This document shows positions 54,775 to 63,609 of a stretch of DNA of 64,000 nucleotides, one piece after another. The DNA lies in contig CP128835.1 of the NCBI GenBank assembly GCA_030388825.1, positions 3,652,001 to 3,716,000 on the forward strand. The letters run 5' to 3'. Below the pieces are notes generated by a model. That model was not told the DNA's origin and did not search any database. It was given only the letters and a program-made list of their open reading frames with translations. The translations under genes and the position numbers were made by a program. The DNA comes from Rossellomorea sp. AcN35-11 (GTDB taxonomy: Bacteria > Bacillota > Bacilli > Bacillales > Bacillaceae_B). Position 1 is the stretch's first letter. Every line of letters starts with the position of its first letter.

Positions 54775-55633
54775 AACAGATAGCTGGCATCACCTTAAAG
54801 GGTGTGGACAGGATAAGAAACCTCTGGAAATATATATGTTTATCGACCCTCTTTGCCCTGAATGCTGGGCGTTGGAACCAATCTTAAAGAAATTGCATAT
54901 TGAGTACGGACAATACTTTCGCATTCGTTACATTTTGAGTGGCCAGCTTGCATCTTTAAATATCGCAACCAAACGTAAGCAAGAAGATTTAGCCCAACTA
55001 TGGGATAAAACGGCGAGTCGTTCAGGAATGTCTTGTGATGGAAGCTTATGGATCGAAAATCCCATCGATTCACCTTATCTTGCTTCATTCGCCATTAAAG
55101 CCGCCGAGCTGCAAGGAAAGCATTCAGGAATTCGTTTTTTACGATTTTTACAGGAACGATTATTCCTTCAGAAGAAGGACATCTCGAATATCGAGGTACT
55201 GAAGGACTGTGCCCAAGCCGCCAAGCTCGATATGAATGAATTCATGAATGATATCAATTCTGCCTCCGCATCAAAGGCATTTCAGTGTGATGTAAAGATT
55301 ACATCCGAAATGGAAGTGGAAGAGATTCCGACATTGGTCTTCTTTAATGAGAATATTGAGGATGAAGGATTAAAAATTACGGGAATGTATTCTTATGAGG
55401 TGTATGTTCATATCATTGAAGAAATGCTCGGCAGGAAGCCCGAGAAGCAAGCCTTGCCGCCACTGGATGTTTTCATGAAATATTACCGTGTCGTTGCTTC
55501 AAAGGAAATTGCCGTTGTATATGATTTATCAATAGAAGAAGTGGAAAAGCACATGAAGAAATGGACATTACAGCAAAAAGTAAAAAAGCTCCCTGCAAAG
55601 CACGGAACGTTTTGGAAATATATACCTAACTAA
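54767..55633 (+). CDS. spxH: ClpXP adaptor protein SpxH (YjbH)
   Basis: SpxH delivers Spx to ClpXP for degradation. The 288-residue protein has a DsbA/thioredoxin-like fold with the CxxC motif in DPLCPECWALEP and an extended C-terminal half. The start is TTG 54767, eight bases after AAAAGGG, inside the end of yjbI. The spx gene itself is 7 kb downstream in this window, so target and adaptor lie close together. Confidence 0.95.
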   Translation: MTRTDSWHHLKGCGQDKKPLEIYMFIDPLCPECWALEPILKKLHIEYGQYFRIRYILSGQLASLNIATKRKQEDLAQLWDKTASRSGMSCDGSLWIENPIDSPYLASFAIKAAELQGKHSGIRFLRFLQERLFLQKKDISNIEVLKDCAQAAKLDMNEFMNDINSASASKAFQCDVKITSEMEVEEIPTLVFFNENIEDEGLKITGMYSYEVYVHIIEEMLGRKPEKQALPPLDVFMKYYRVVASKEIAVVYDLSIEEVEKHMKKWTLQQKVKKLPAKHGTFWKYIPN

Positions 55634-55670
55634 TGATATTTTAATATAGTAAAATGATCCAAGTTACAAG

Positions 55671-55702
55671 AAAAGCCGATGTTGTTTCCAACATCGGCTT
55701 TT
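55671..55702 (+). terminator. Terminator of yjbI-spxH
   Basis: AAAAGCCGATGTTG and CAACATCGGCTTTT form a perfect 14-bp stem. Confidence 0.92.
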
Positions 55703-55919
55703 CAATACGAACAAAGGGGATGGGAGAAATTTTTCACGGTCAAACAAAGGGGTATATGTTTGCTTGTGATCAACTTCACACTGATAATATATCATGCGGC
55801 CACTTGTATTGGCAAGTTGTTTGTATGGTATTTCACAATATTGTCAAAATCCATTCATGTTCCTCTTTTCCTCATCATATACATGGTCATAAGACAACTT
55901 ATCAACGGAGGGAAATGGT

Positions 55920-56109
55920 ATGGCCCTAAAGATAAAATATGGAATCCTCCTGCTGCTAATCTTCATCAGCTTTTTCATCAATATCCTAGGACTCATGCGC
56001 CTGGTCCCAGTTCTTATAACATCCCCTATCCTGTTCCTTTCACTTCTGCTTTTCTTCCACTCCCCTGGGCAACCGTAACCGCTTCAAAGGATTCAAACCA
56101 ACGAAATGA
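55920..56109 (+). pseudogene. Small membrane protein, frameshifted
   Basis: ATG 55920 follows GGAGGG and encodes two membrane segments (GILLLLIFISFFINILGLM and VLITSPILFLSLLLFF). The frame stops soon after at GQP. Removing one C from CCCC at 56062-56065 extends it to GNRNRFKGFKPTK, a basic tail of the kind seen in short two-helix Bacillaceae membrane proteins. A terminator follows at once. The restored protein has 62 residues; function is unknown. Confidence 0.65.
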
Positions 56110-56129
56110 AGGAAAGCTTCAGAATAAAT

Positions 56130-56168
56130 AACTCCTCTCGGGAACATTGATCCCTAAGAGGAGTTTTA
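56130..56168. terminator. Terminator after the small membrane protein
   Basis: AACTCCTCT and AGAGGAGTT form a stem followed by TTT, between convergent genes. Confidence 0.8.
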
Positions 56169-56192
56169 GATTTCACAGTGCTTGCACTCTAT

Positions 56193-58016
56193 TTATTGAA
56201 GTTTCTGGAGCAGTTCTTCCATTTCATTCAACTTCTCTTCAAAGACTTTGCATGCGTCTTCTACCGGCTTGGAGGTGGTCATATCCACACCTGCTTTTTT
56301 CAGCACTTCAATCGGGTAATCGGAGCTACCTGCTTTAAGGAAGTCGATATACCTTTCAACAGCAGGCTCTCCCTCATCTAAAATCTGTTGACTGAGAGCA
56401 GTTGCAGCTGAGTATCCGGTTGCGTATTGATACACATAGTAGTTGTAATAGAAGTGAGGAATACGCGCCCACTCCAAGCCTATCTCTTCATCAATTGAAA
56501 GGTCTTCACCGAAATATTTCTTATTCAGCTCATAATATTCGTTCGTCAGGAATTCCGAAGTAAGAGCTTCGCCTTCCTGGGCTTTTTTATGAACGAGATG
56601 TTCAAACTCCGCAAACATCGTTTGACGGAAAACGGTCCCCCTGAACCCTTCTAAGTAATGATTTAAGAGATACAGTCGCTTTTTCTCATCCTCTATTGTG
56701 TTCAAAAGGTAGTCATTTAATAGAGCTTCATTACAAGTAGAGGCCACTTCCGCCACAAAGATGGAATAATGTCCATACGTGTATGGCTGGGCTTTTCGTG
56801 TATAGTGGCTGTGAACACTGTGACCGAATTCATGGGCCAGTGTAAATAGATTGTTCACATTATCCTGCCAATTCATAAGGATATAAGGATTCGTTCCGTA
56901 TGCCCCGGAAGAGTATGCCCCGCTCCTCTTACCTTTGTTCTCGACTACGTCCACCCAACGGTTATCAAACCCTTCTTTCAGGACACTTGCATATTCTTCA
57001 CCTAGAGGCTTTAAGCCCTCAAGTATCATGTTTTGTGCCTCATCATAGCTGATCTCCATTTTGACTTCCTTCACCAGAGGGGTGTATAAGTCGTACATAT
57101 GAACCTCATCCAAACCCAGTACCTTTTTACGAAGCTTCACATAACGCTGAAGCAAATGAAGGTTTTTATTGACCGTATTCACAAGGTTATCGTATACCTG
57201 TTCAGGGATATTGTTATTGGATAACGCTGCGTGTCTTGCTGAATCGTAATTTCTTACATGCGCCACAAAGTTATCTTTTTTTACCGCTCCACTTAATGTT
57301 GAGGCAAATGTATTCTCGAATTTCCCGTACGTTTCATATACTTTTTTAAACGCTTCTTTCCTCACCCGGCGATCGCTGCTCTCCAGGAACCGGATGAATC
57401 TGCCGTGCGTGATATCCACTTCTTCTCCGTTTTCATCCTTGATGCTCGGAAACTCCAGATCTGCATTATTCAACATTCCAAACGTATTACTGGCTGCACT
57501 GAACACCTCGGATGCTTGGGCAAGTAGGGCTTCTTCCTCGGCAGATAATACATGTGGACGCTGAAGATTGATTTCTTCCAATGCATGTTTGTACTTCTTC
57601 AATTCTTCTTTTTCTTTAAGAAATCCTTGTAGTTTACTTTCTTCAATAGAAAGAACTTCAGGAACCATATAAGCAAATTTACTCGCTAATTGTGTATAAA
57701 GGCTTTTTGCCCGGTCATCAAGCCCCTGATAGTGTGAATTTGTTGTATCCTGATCATAACGCATATGAGAATATGTATAAACCCTGCCCATGCGCTCCAT
57801 GATTTCATCCTGGAAGGCAAAGGCTTCATATAGATGCTCTGCACTATCCCCCAGTGTTCCTTTAAACTCGTCTGCTTTACCGGTCAATTCTTTTATTTCC
57901 TTGTATTCTTTTTCCCATGCTTCGTCACTTTCGAATATATCTTCCAATCTCCATGTTAACTTTTCCTCTACCTCATCCCTGCCTGGCAGGCTTTTTACAG
58001 CTGTATCTTTTGTCAT
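56193..58016 (-). CDS. pepF: Oligoendopeptidase F
   Basis: PepF is an M3 zinc metallopeptidase that cleaves short peptides in the cytosol. The 607-residue product has the zinc motif HEFGHSVHSHY and the downstream Glu (CNEALLNDYLL), and the typical N-terminal helical lobe. Length is normal. AGGATATAT precedes the ATG. The gene lies between spxH and coiA in B. subtilis too. Confidence 0.97.
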   Translation of the reverse strand: MTKDTAVKSLPGRDEVEEKLTWRLEDIFESDEAWEKEYKEIKELTGKADEFKGTLGDSAEHLYEAFAFQDEIMERMGRVYTYSHMRYDQDTTNSHYQGLDDRAKSLYTQLASKFAYMVPEVLSIEESKLQGFLKEKEELKKYKHALEEINLQRPHVLSAEEEALLAQASEVFSAASNTFGMLNNADLEFPSIKDENGEEVDITHGRFIRFLESSDRRVRKEAFKKVYETYGKFENTFASTLSGAVKKDNFVAHVRNYDSARHAALSNNNIPEQVYDNLVNTVNKNLHLLQRYVKLRKKVLGLDEVHMYDLYTPLVKEVKMEISYDEAQNMILEGLKPLGEEYASVLKEGFDNRWVDVVENKGKRSGAYSSGAYGTNPYILMNWQDNVNNLFTLAHEFGHSVHSHYTRKAQPYTYGHYSIFVAEVASTCNEALLNDYLLNTIEDEKKRLYLLNHYLEGFRGTVFRQTMFAEFEHLVHKKAQEGEALTSEFLTNEYYELNKKYFGEDLSIDEEIGLEWARIPHFYYNYYVYQYATGYSAATALSQQILDEGEPAVERYIDFLKAGSSDYPIEVLKKAGVDMTTSKPVEDACKVFEEKLNEMEELLQKLQ

Positions 58017-58104
58017 ATATATCCTCCATTCTAGAATCCACAGAAAATTCCTTATAGTTACATTCTCTCTTATCTAAGATTTTCCTGCAACAAAACAATC
58101 TTTG

Positions 58105-59292
58105 TTACACCTTTTTTAATATATGCTTCCATTTAGAATTAAAATCATGCTGGTGCTTTTCGAAACTAGAAAAGGTGTCAGGGCATACCCACGGGGCCGA
58201 AAGCTGAAACCGCCCTCCTCCAGCCTTTCTGATGATCTGCATAGCCTCTAACAAGACCAAATATTGATTTACTGCCCTTCTCGTTCGCTCGTCCAGGCTT
58301 ACCATAGGAAGAGGACGGACCTCTAAATGCCCCCTTTCGAGCCTTTTAGACATCGCCTGCTCAAGACTATCCATTGTAAAATACTTCTCTTTCTTCATAC
58401 AATCCTTCCACACATAATATTGCCACTCCAATGCATGACTCTTAAAGTGAAGAGCATGGGGAAAAACAGGTATGCCGACAAACAAAGGTAAATATAAACA
58501 TGTATCTCCACCTTCATAGACTTCCTTTAAAAATACATCATGCTTAGATTTACGATAATGGAGCTTATTGTGAATCCATTTCGATCGGAGTTGACTCCAA
58601 TTCTTTATCAGATACCTATGCTCAATGGTGGAAACTGAAATAGAGAATGGAAGGGAGAAATCCTCAATGGAAATCTTTACAGGTGAAGCACTAATAAAAG
58701 TTGATGAAGATACGGGAATGAGATGGGTATATAACGTAAAGGATCTATTTTCGGGAGAAAAAAGCAGAAGAAAATAGTGTAAATGGGGTGAATAACGAAT
58801 AAATACTTGCTGAAAGGGAGGTAAATACACTAGCCCATTTTGGTTGATTTTAACCTCTTGGGTGAGTAACCAATAAGGAGTGATGCTTTGACTTTTGTAT
58901 CCTTGATTGCGGGATAGCATGTCAGCTAGGGGAATAGAGGAACACTGTATCTCAATGGCAATATCCTCCGCTTCCGTGCGTATGAACACATCCGCTATCT
59001 GCTGAATTTGTTTTATATAATGTTCCACCTCCACAATTGGATAACGGCCTTTTAACCTTTCATAAAGCATTTTCTTGCCCAGCAGATGCCGGGGTGACTC
59101 ATGATGCTTGCCAATCATGCATTGAGATTGTGGAAGATGAGCAAAATGTGGTACATTTCGTAATCCAATCTTAAGCTTTACATCTCCAGAACAATGGGGA
59201 CATTGGAAGGAATCTCTTCTGTACACAGTCAAATCATCCCGTGTGTAATGAATGGTGGAGAACACTTTGTTTTTATATAAAGCTGTTAACAT
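58105..59292 (-). CDS. coiA: Competence protein CoiA
   Basis: CoiA acts in the recombination step of natural transformation. The 395-residue product has an N-terminal zinc-finger-like part (CPHCSGDVKLKIGLRN with HFAH) and a nuclease-like core ADVFIRTEAEDIAIEIQCS with Asp and Glu-x-Gln of the PD-(D/E)XK type. GAAGGAGG precedes the ATG. No clear ComK box pair is visible upstream. Position before mecA, a competence regulator, is as in B. subtilis. Confidence 0.93.
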   Translation of the reverse strand: MLTALYKNKVFSTIHYTRDDLTVYRRDSFQCPHCSGDVKLKIGLRNVPHFAHLPQSQCMIGKHHESPRHLLGKKMLYERLKGRYPIVEVEHYIKQIQQIADVFIRTEAEDIAIEIQCSSIPLADMLSRNQGYKSQSITPYWLLTQEVKINQNGLVYLPPFQQVFIRYSPHLHYFLLLFSPENRSFTLYTHLIPVSSSTFISASPVKISIEDFSLPFSISVSTIEHRYLIKNWSQLRSKWIHNKLHYRKSKHDVFLKEVYEGGDTCLYLPLFVGIPVFPHALHFKSHALEWQYYVWKDCMKKEKYFTMDSLEQAMSKRLERGHLEVRPLPMVSLDERTRRAVNQYLVLLEAMQIIRKAGGGRFQLSAPWVCPDTFSSFEKHQHDFNSKWKHILKKV

Positions 59293-59380
59293 AGAACACC
59301 TCCTTCAACACACATTCGATAAAAAAAGGAAAATTCCTGCATAAAAAAACCTTGGGACAAAAAATGTTCCAAACATAGAG

Positions 59381-59418
59381 AAAACCGAACGATCATTCAA
59401 CATCCATTGATCGTCCGG
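59381..59418 (-). terminator. Terminator of cls
   Basis: On the minus strand CCGGACGATCA and TGATCGTTCGG form a stem followed by TTTTCT, 70 bases after the cls stop. Confidence 0.65.
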
Positions 59419-59489
59419 ATTTCTAACTCGAGGTAACTTAATGTTGCATATGATCAATTTCATTTGGACATGTCACAACCTCATCCTCT

Positions 59490-60995
59490 TTATAATAGAG
59501 GTGACATTAATCTTGAAGTGGATTCTAATATGCGATAACCAAGATGCCTCTTCTGAAACTCTTGCAGGTCCAGTTCTGCAGCATCCTCTAAATCACGTAA
59601 ATATTCTTTAACAAGCGAATTGGTGCTTTCAGTTTTATAGAGAAAAGCATTCACTTCAAAGTTTAAATGAAAGCTCCTCATATCCATATTTGAGGTACCG
59701 ATGGAAGCCATCTCTTCATCCACAATGACGATTTTGCTGTGCATAAAGCCTTTTTGATATTCAAAGATACGTGCTCCTGATTCAAGAAGATCTGGGAAGT
59801 AAGACCTTGATGCGTGGAAAACAATGCGTTTATCAGGCTTATGGGGAACGAGCAGCCTCACATCCACTCCACTTAAAGCAGCAATCTTGAGAGCTGAGAA
59901 GATATCTTCATCGGGTATAAAATAAGGTGAGGCCACCCACACACTTTTCCTGGCAGAAGTGATCATGGAAAAGAAGATATTTTTTAATACGCTCAACTCA
60001 TTATCAGGCCCTCCTGCAATCATTTGAACCCCTCCATCATTTGCATTTTCAAGAGGGTCAGGACTTAAATAACCAGGAGTCAGGAAATCGTCATTCGTCA
60101 TATAATACCAGTCCTGAAGAAAGATAAGCTGTAACGTCCGAACTGCTTCGCCCCTGACAAACAAGTGGGTGTCACGCCAGAATCCAAATTGGGGATTTTT
60201 CCCTAAATACTCATCTCCTATATTAAGTCCGCCTACAAATCCGATACTGCCATCTATGACGATGATTTTGCGGTGATTACGGAAATTAAACTTATTATTG
60301 AGAACAGGAATTTTCACTGGACCAAAGGGTACGACTTCAACCCCGGCATCTTTTAATTCTGCAATATAATCCTTTGATAATTGCCAGGCCCCTACCGCAT
60401 CATACAGGAAGCGAATCTTCACACCGTCTTTGGCCCGTTCGATCAGAATATCCTTTATCTGATTTCCGATTTCATCGTGCCGGACGATATAATATTCCAT
60501 ATGAATGTGATGCTTCGCAGTTTTTAACCAGTTCAGGATTTCACCAAATGTCTCTTCACCGTTAGTTAACAGTTTAGTTTCACTGGAAAAGGATATGGCG
60601 CTGTTCCCGATTCTCTGAGCAAGCTGAAAATGCTTTTCCTGAAATAAGCCAAACATTTCCGCGTTCATTTCCTTCGGCCCAGGTTCAAATTTATTATAGG
60701 TTTCCTTGTCCAATATGTACTTCTTCTTATACATTTTCTCTTTGCGAAAGTTACGCCCAAATAATAAATAAAAGATAAAACCAAGAAACGGAAATGCTCC
60801 TAGTACGACTAACCACGTCAACGTCTGGGTTGGATGACGATTCTCAAAGAAAATGAGGAACCCTATGACAATAACAGAAAGTGTAAAGATTAAACTGATA
60901 TACTTCACCATACCAGAAAGGTATTGATCGAAGTAGAAAATATAACTTAACACCAAAACAGCAATGAACAGGAGAATTCTTACCGTATTTTTCAT
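59490..60995 (-). CDS. cls: Cardiolipin synthase
   Basis: The enzyme joins two phosphatidylglycerols to cardiolipin. The 501-residue product has two N-terminal membrane helices, a short PLDc_N segment (GAFPFLGFIFYLLFGRN), and two HKD motifs: NHRKIIVIDG and MHSKIVIVDEEMASIGTSNMD. ATG 60995 follows GGAAGGTG; six earlier codons are less likely. It differs from B. subtilis where yjbE stands near here. Confidence 0.94.
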   Translation of the reverse strand: MKNTVRILLFIAVLVLSYIFYFDQYLSGMVKYISLIFTLSVIVIGFLIFFENRHPTQTLTWLVVLGAFPFLGFIFYLLFGRNFRKEKMYKKKYILDKETYNKFEPGPKEMNAEMFGLFQEKHFQLAQRIGNSAISFSSETKLLTNGEETFGEILNWLKTAKHHIHMEYYIVRHDEIGNQIKDILIERAKDGVKIRFLYDAVGAWQLSKDYIAELKDAGVEVVPFGPVKIPVLNNKFNFRNHRKIIVIDGSIGFVGGLNIGDEYLGKNPQFGFWRDTHLFVRGEAVRTLQLIFLQDWYYMTNDDFLTPGYLSPDPLENANDGGVQMIAGGPDNELSVLKNIFFSMITSARKSVWVASPYFIPDEDIFSALKIAALSGVDVRLLVPHKPDKRIVFHASRSYFPDLLESGARIFEYQKGFMHSKIVIVDEEMASIGTSNMDMRSFHLNFEVNAFLYKTESTNSLVKEYLRDLEDAAELDLQEFQKRHLGYRILESTSRLMSPLL

Positions 60996-61036
60996 ACTTT
61001 TAACACCTTCCACTGTCTTAATGATCGTCGTGAAAT

Positions 61037-61069
61037 AAAAAAATACCGATTTCTAAATGAAACCGGTAT
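61037..61069 (-). terminator. Terminator of mecA
   Basis: On the minus strand ATACCGGTTTC and GAAATCGGTAT form a stem with a seven-T tail directly after the mecA stop. Confidence 0.88.
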
Positions 61070-61074
61070 GATCG

Positions 61075-61746
61075 TTACGAGAAGTGTCCACTTATTGTGT
61101 TAAACACGTCCCCATTCATGACCACTTTTCCATACTCTTCAAGGCGATGAACGGTCATTCGTGACTCATCCGCATATTCAAGTAATACGCTTAGCATGTT
61201 GTCGATGTCTTCCTCCGAGAAGTGCTCTTCTGAAAACTTCACATAAATGAAATATTTATCCTCGAATGCTAGCAGCTTTGTCTCTAAATGATCCACAGGC
61301 ATGTCTTTCATCCGATGGGATAGAGAAATGGCATCTTCAAAATCATTGAATTTTAACGTAAAATCAAGGGCGACTTCTGATTCACCGTCTTGGTCCTGTT
61401 TGATCTGAAAATGCTGATCAAGTAGATCCTCAATGCGTTCATCTACAGGAAGTTCCTTTAGTTTATCCTCTGGAATCGGCAATTCGAAACGCTGACCGTC
61501 TTTAGAGACCTGAGCTCTTGTAACAAGTACTTCCAGTCCTTTATCTAATGCCTGAACCTGAATCCATAGGGGTCCTTCTATTCCGAAATCTTCTTCCTGA
61601 TGGACTTCATCCATCATATCCCAAAAGAGTTCCTCACTTCTTTCACGATTATACCAAATCTCTTCACGGTCAAACCCGCGATCTTCGATATCACCATAAG
61701 AAATATAGAATTTAACTGTATTTTCGTTAATGCGTTCGATTTCCAA
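61075..61746 (-). CDS. mecA: Adaptor protein MecA
   Basis: MecA brings substrates such as ComK to the ClpC-ClpP protease and activates ClpC. The 223-residue product has the conserved N-terminal domain (INENTVKFYISYGDIEDRGF, REEIWYNRERSEELFWDMMD), an acidic linker, and the ClpC-binding C-terminal domain ending in RLEEYGKVVM. The start is TTG 61746 after AGAGGTG; no ATG is in a better place. Confidence 0.96.
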   Translation of the reverse strand: MEIERINENTVKFYISYGDIEDRGFDREEIWYNRERSEELFWDMMDEVHQEEDFGIEGPLWIQVQALDKGLEVLVTRAQVSKDGQRFELPIPEDKLKELPVDERIEDLLDQHFQIKQDQDGESEVALDFTLKFNDFEDAISLSHRMKDMPVDHLETKLLAFEDKYFIYVKFSEEHFSEEDIDNMLSVLLEYADESRMTVHRLEEYGKVVMNGDVFNTISGHFS

Positions 61747-61995
61747 TTTACACCTCTCCCTTCTTGCATGATGTTAGTGAAGGGACTACACCCTCTTGAG
61801 CTTGATCGCTCTATTGCTGGTGAAGATAGAAGATACATTTAGGTTAGTTTGTACCTTGTACTTCTATTTTATGATATAACCACTGAAAATGGAATTAAAC
61901 TAACACCCATTTTTTCTTCACTATTCCCATTAGGTGTTTTTGACATTTTAGCGAATATTTGCTGAAAATTCAAGTCATAATACTCGCTATAATAT

Positions 61996-62051
61996 AAAAG
62001 GGGTTGACCCGAAAGGATACGCAACGTTCCTTAAAGGGTCAGCCCCTTTTA
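61996..62051 (-). terminator. Terminator of spx
   Basis: AAAAGGGGTTGACCC and GGGTCAGCCCCTTTT pair with a 25-base loop, 48 bases after the spx stop. Confidence 0.8.
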
Positions 62052-62098
62052 CTTATATATTCTCCATCGTTCAAAATATGATGAGAATGTAAGGTACT

Positions 62099-62494
62099 TT
62101 AGTTTACCATCCTTTGAGCCTCTAGAAGTTGGAATGTCCGAACCTTTCTAGGAAGGAAGCGTCTAATCTCGTCTTCATTGTAACCAACCTGCAGCCGCTT
62201 TTCATCTAAAATGATCGGACGTCTTAAAAGACCAGGATTTTTCTGGATAAGCTCAAATAATTCTTGAAGTGGCAATGTTTCTAAATCCACATTAAGCTTT
62301 TGAAAAGTCTTGGAACGCGTCGAAATGATTTCATCTGTTCCATCCTCTGTCATTCGAAGGATTTCTTTTATTTCATCAATGCTTAATGGTTCAGAAAACA
62401 CGTTACGTTCTGTATATGGAATCTCATGCTCTTCTAACCAAGCTTTTGCCTTGCGACAAGATGTGCAACTAGGTGAAGTGAATAATGTAACCAC
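62099..62494 (-). CDS. spx: Transcriptional regulator Spx
   Basis: Spx binds the RNA polymerase alpha subunit under disulfide stress and redirects transcription to thiol-protective genes. The 131-residue product has the redox switch CTSC at residues 10-13 and the ArsC-like fold with RSKTFQKL and [23 protein letters not shown]. It is the SpxA1-like copy, in the same place as in B. subtilis. Levels are held down by ClpXP with SpxH, also in this window. Confidence 0.97.
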   Translation of the reverse strand: MVTLFTSPSCTSCRKAKAWLEEHEIPYTERNVFSEPLSIDEIKEILRMTEDGTDEIISTRSKTFQKLNVDLETLPLQELFELIQKNPGLLRRPIILDEKRLQVGYNEDEIRRFLPRKVRTFQLLEAQRMVN

Positions 62495-62743
62495 GAATCA
62501 TTCACACTCCCTTAAGAATTTTTATATAGAGTATTTTATTTAAACAATGGCATTTATTTAAAATTAGTTTAAATAAGAAATCTCTATTATGTATTATACA
62601 TGAATTATTGTCCATTGAACATACTTTTAACTAATTTGTCAAATTTCCTATACATAGGTTTTACAGAAGGTTTATACTCCATTTCTATAATAGGTATACC
62701 CCTTTTTTATCGGGCTAAACATGTTAAGGGATTTTTTCATTTA

Positions 62744-62776
62744 GAAAACCTTATTGCGAATATGCAATAAGGTTAT
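62744..62776 (-). terminator. Terminator of yjbC
   Basis: AACCTTATTGC and GCAATAAGGTT form a stem just after the yjbC stop. Confidence 0.8.
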
Positions 62777-62781
62777 TTTGT

Positions 62782-63354
62782 TTAGAGATCTTTCAGTACA
62801 TCCCCATCACGGTCTTCATCTTTCTTCAGGACTTCGTCAACTGGCTGGTACGAAGCACCATAGAACTTTTTATCATTGTACGTATGGATCAGTTCATAGG
62901 TCTTTTTCATAGAGTCGAAGATCAAATCTTCCGTTTCCTGATTCGGGGCCCAGTAGAGTATTTCCATTTTATTGATCTCATTCGTAGCAAGGGAGCGGCG
63001 GGCATAACCGATGCTCACTGCATGTTCAAAGCCTTCTCGCTTGTAAAACTTCAAACGTTTTTCCGTATCAGTGTCGTCATAATCAACCGGCTCCACTTCT
63101 AAAATGATGGCTTTGTTTTTTTTCTTTAGCTTTTCTAATAGCTTATGACCCAGGCCCTGTCCCCGTGCATCCTTTGAGACGAAAAGATAATCAATGAAGA
63201 TGAAATCATCAAGTTCCGCATACATAAGCACATGATGTTGTCCTTCATCTTTATGATAAATATCGCTTCTTTCTTTTAAAAGTGACTCAAGATGTTCTTT
63301 TGATTTCATTTCCTCTACAGGAAAATATTGATTTAATTTTTCATACCAATGCAT
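62782..63354 (-). CDS. yjbC: GNAT family acetyltransferase YjbC
   Basis: The 190-residue product has the acetyl-CoA loop DARGQGLGHKLLEKL and the YjbC-specific C-terminal region (KRLKFYKREGFEHAVSIGYARR, YWAPNQETEDLIFDSM). In B. subtilis yjbC lies directly upstream of spx, and the same holds here with a terminator between. Substrate unknown. Confidence 0.93.
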   Translation of the reverse strand: MHWYEKLNQYFPVEEMKSKEHLESLLKERSDIYHKDEGQHHVLMYAELDDFIFIDYLFVSKDARGQGLGHKLLEKLKKKNKAIILEVEPVDYDDTDTEKRLKFYKREGFEHAVSIGYARRSLATNEINKMEILYWAPNQETEDLIFDSMKKTYELIHTYNDKKFYGASYQPVDEVLKKDEDRDGDVLKDL

Positions 63355-63571
63355 GGATCTACTCCTTTAAACGTTTTTGAATGTCATTGACTAACGGGAT
63401 ACGATTATTTTTCTCTGAAAAAAAATGTTTATGTTAGATGTTAGTCTTTCCCGTGGGATAGTATTACGGAAATACAGGCTTAAAACAACCTGAAATGAGG
63501 GTAGTGTGGTTGAAAGCGGTTAATCTTACCAGTACTTTTATCATACCAATTTTTATGTATATTTTCAAATC

Positions 63572-63607
63572 AAAAAGCCTGACCGGGCGAGCTTAGTCAG
63601 GCTTTTT
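63572..63607. terminator. Terminator of the glycoside-hydrolase-like gene
   Basis: AAAAAGCCTGAC and GTCAGGCTTTTT form a perfect stem just after the stop of the gene at the window edge. Confidence 0.9.
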
Positions 63608-63609
63608 CA

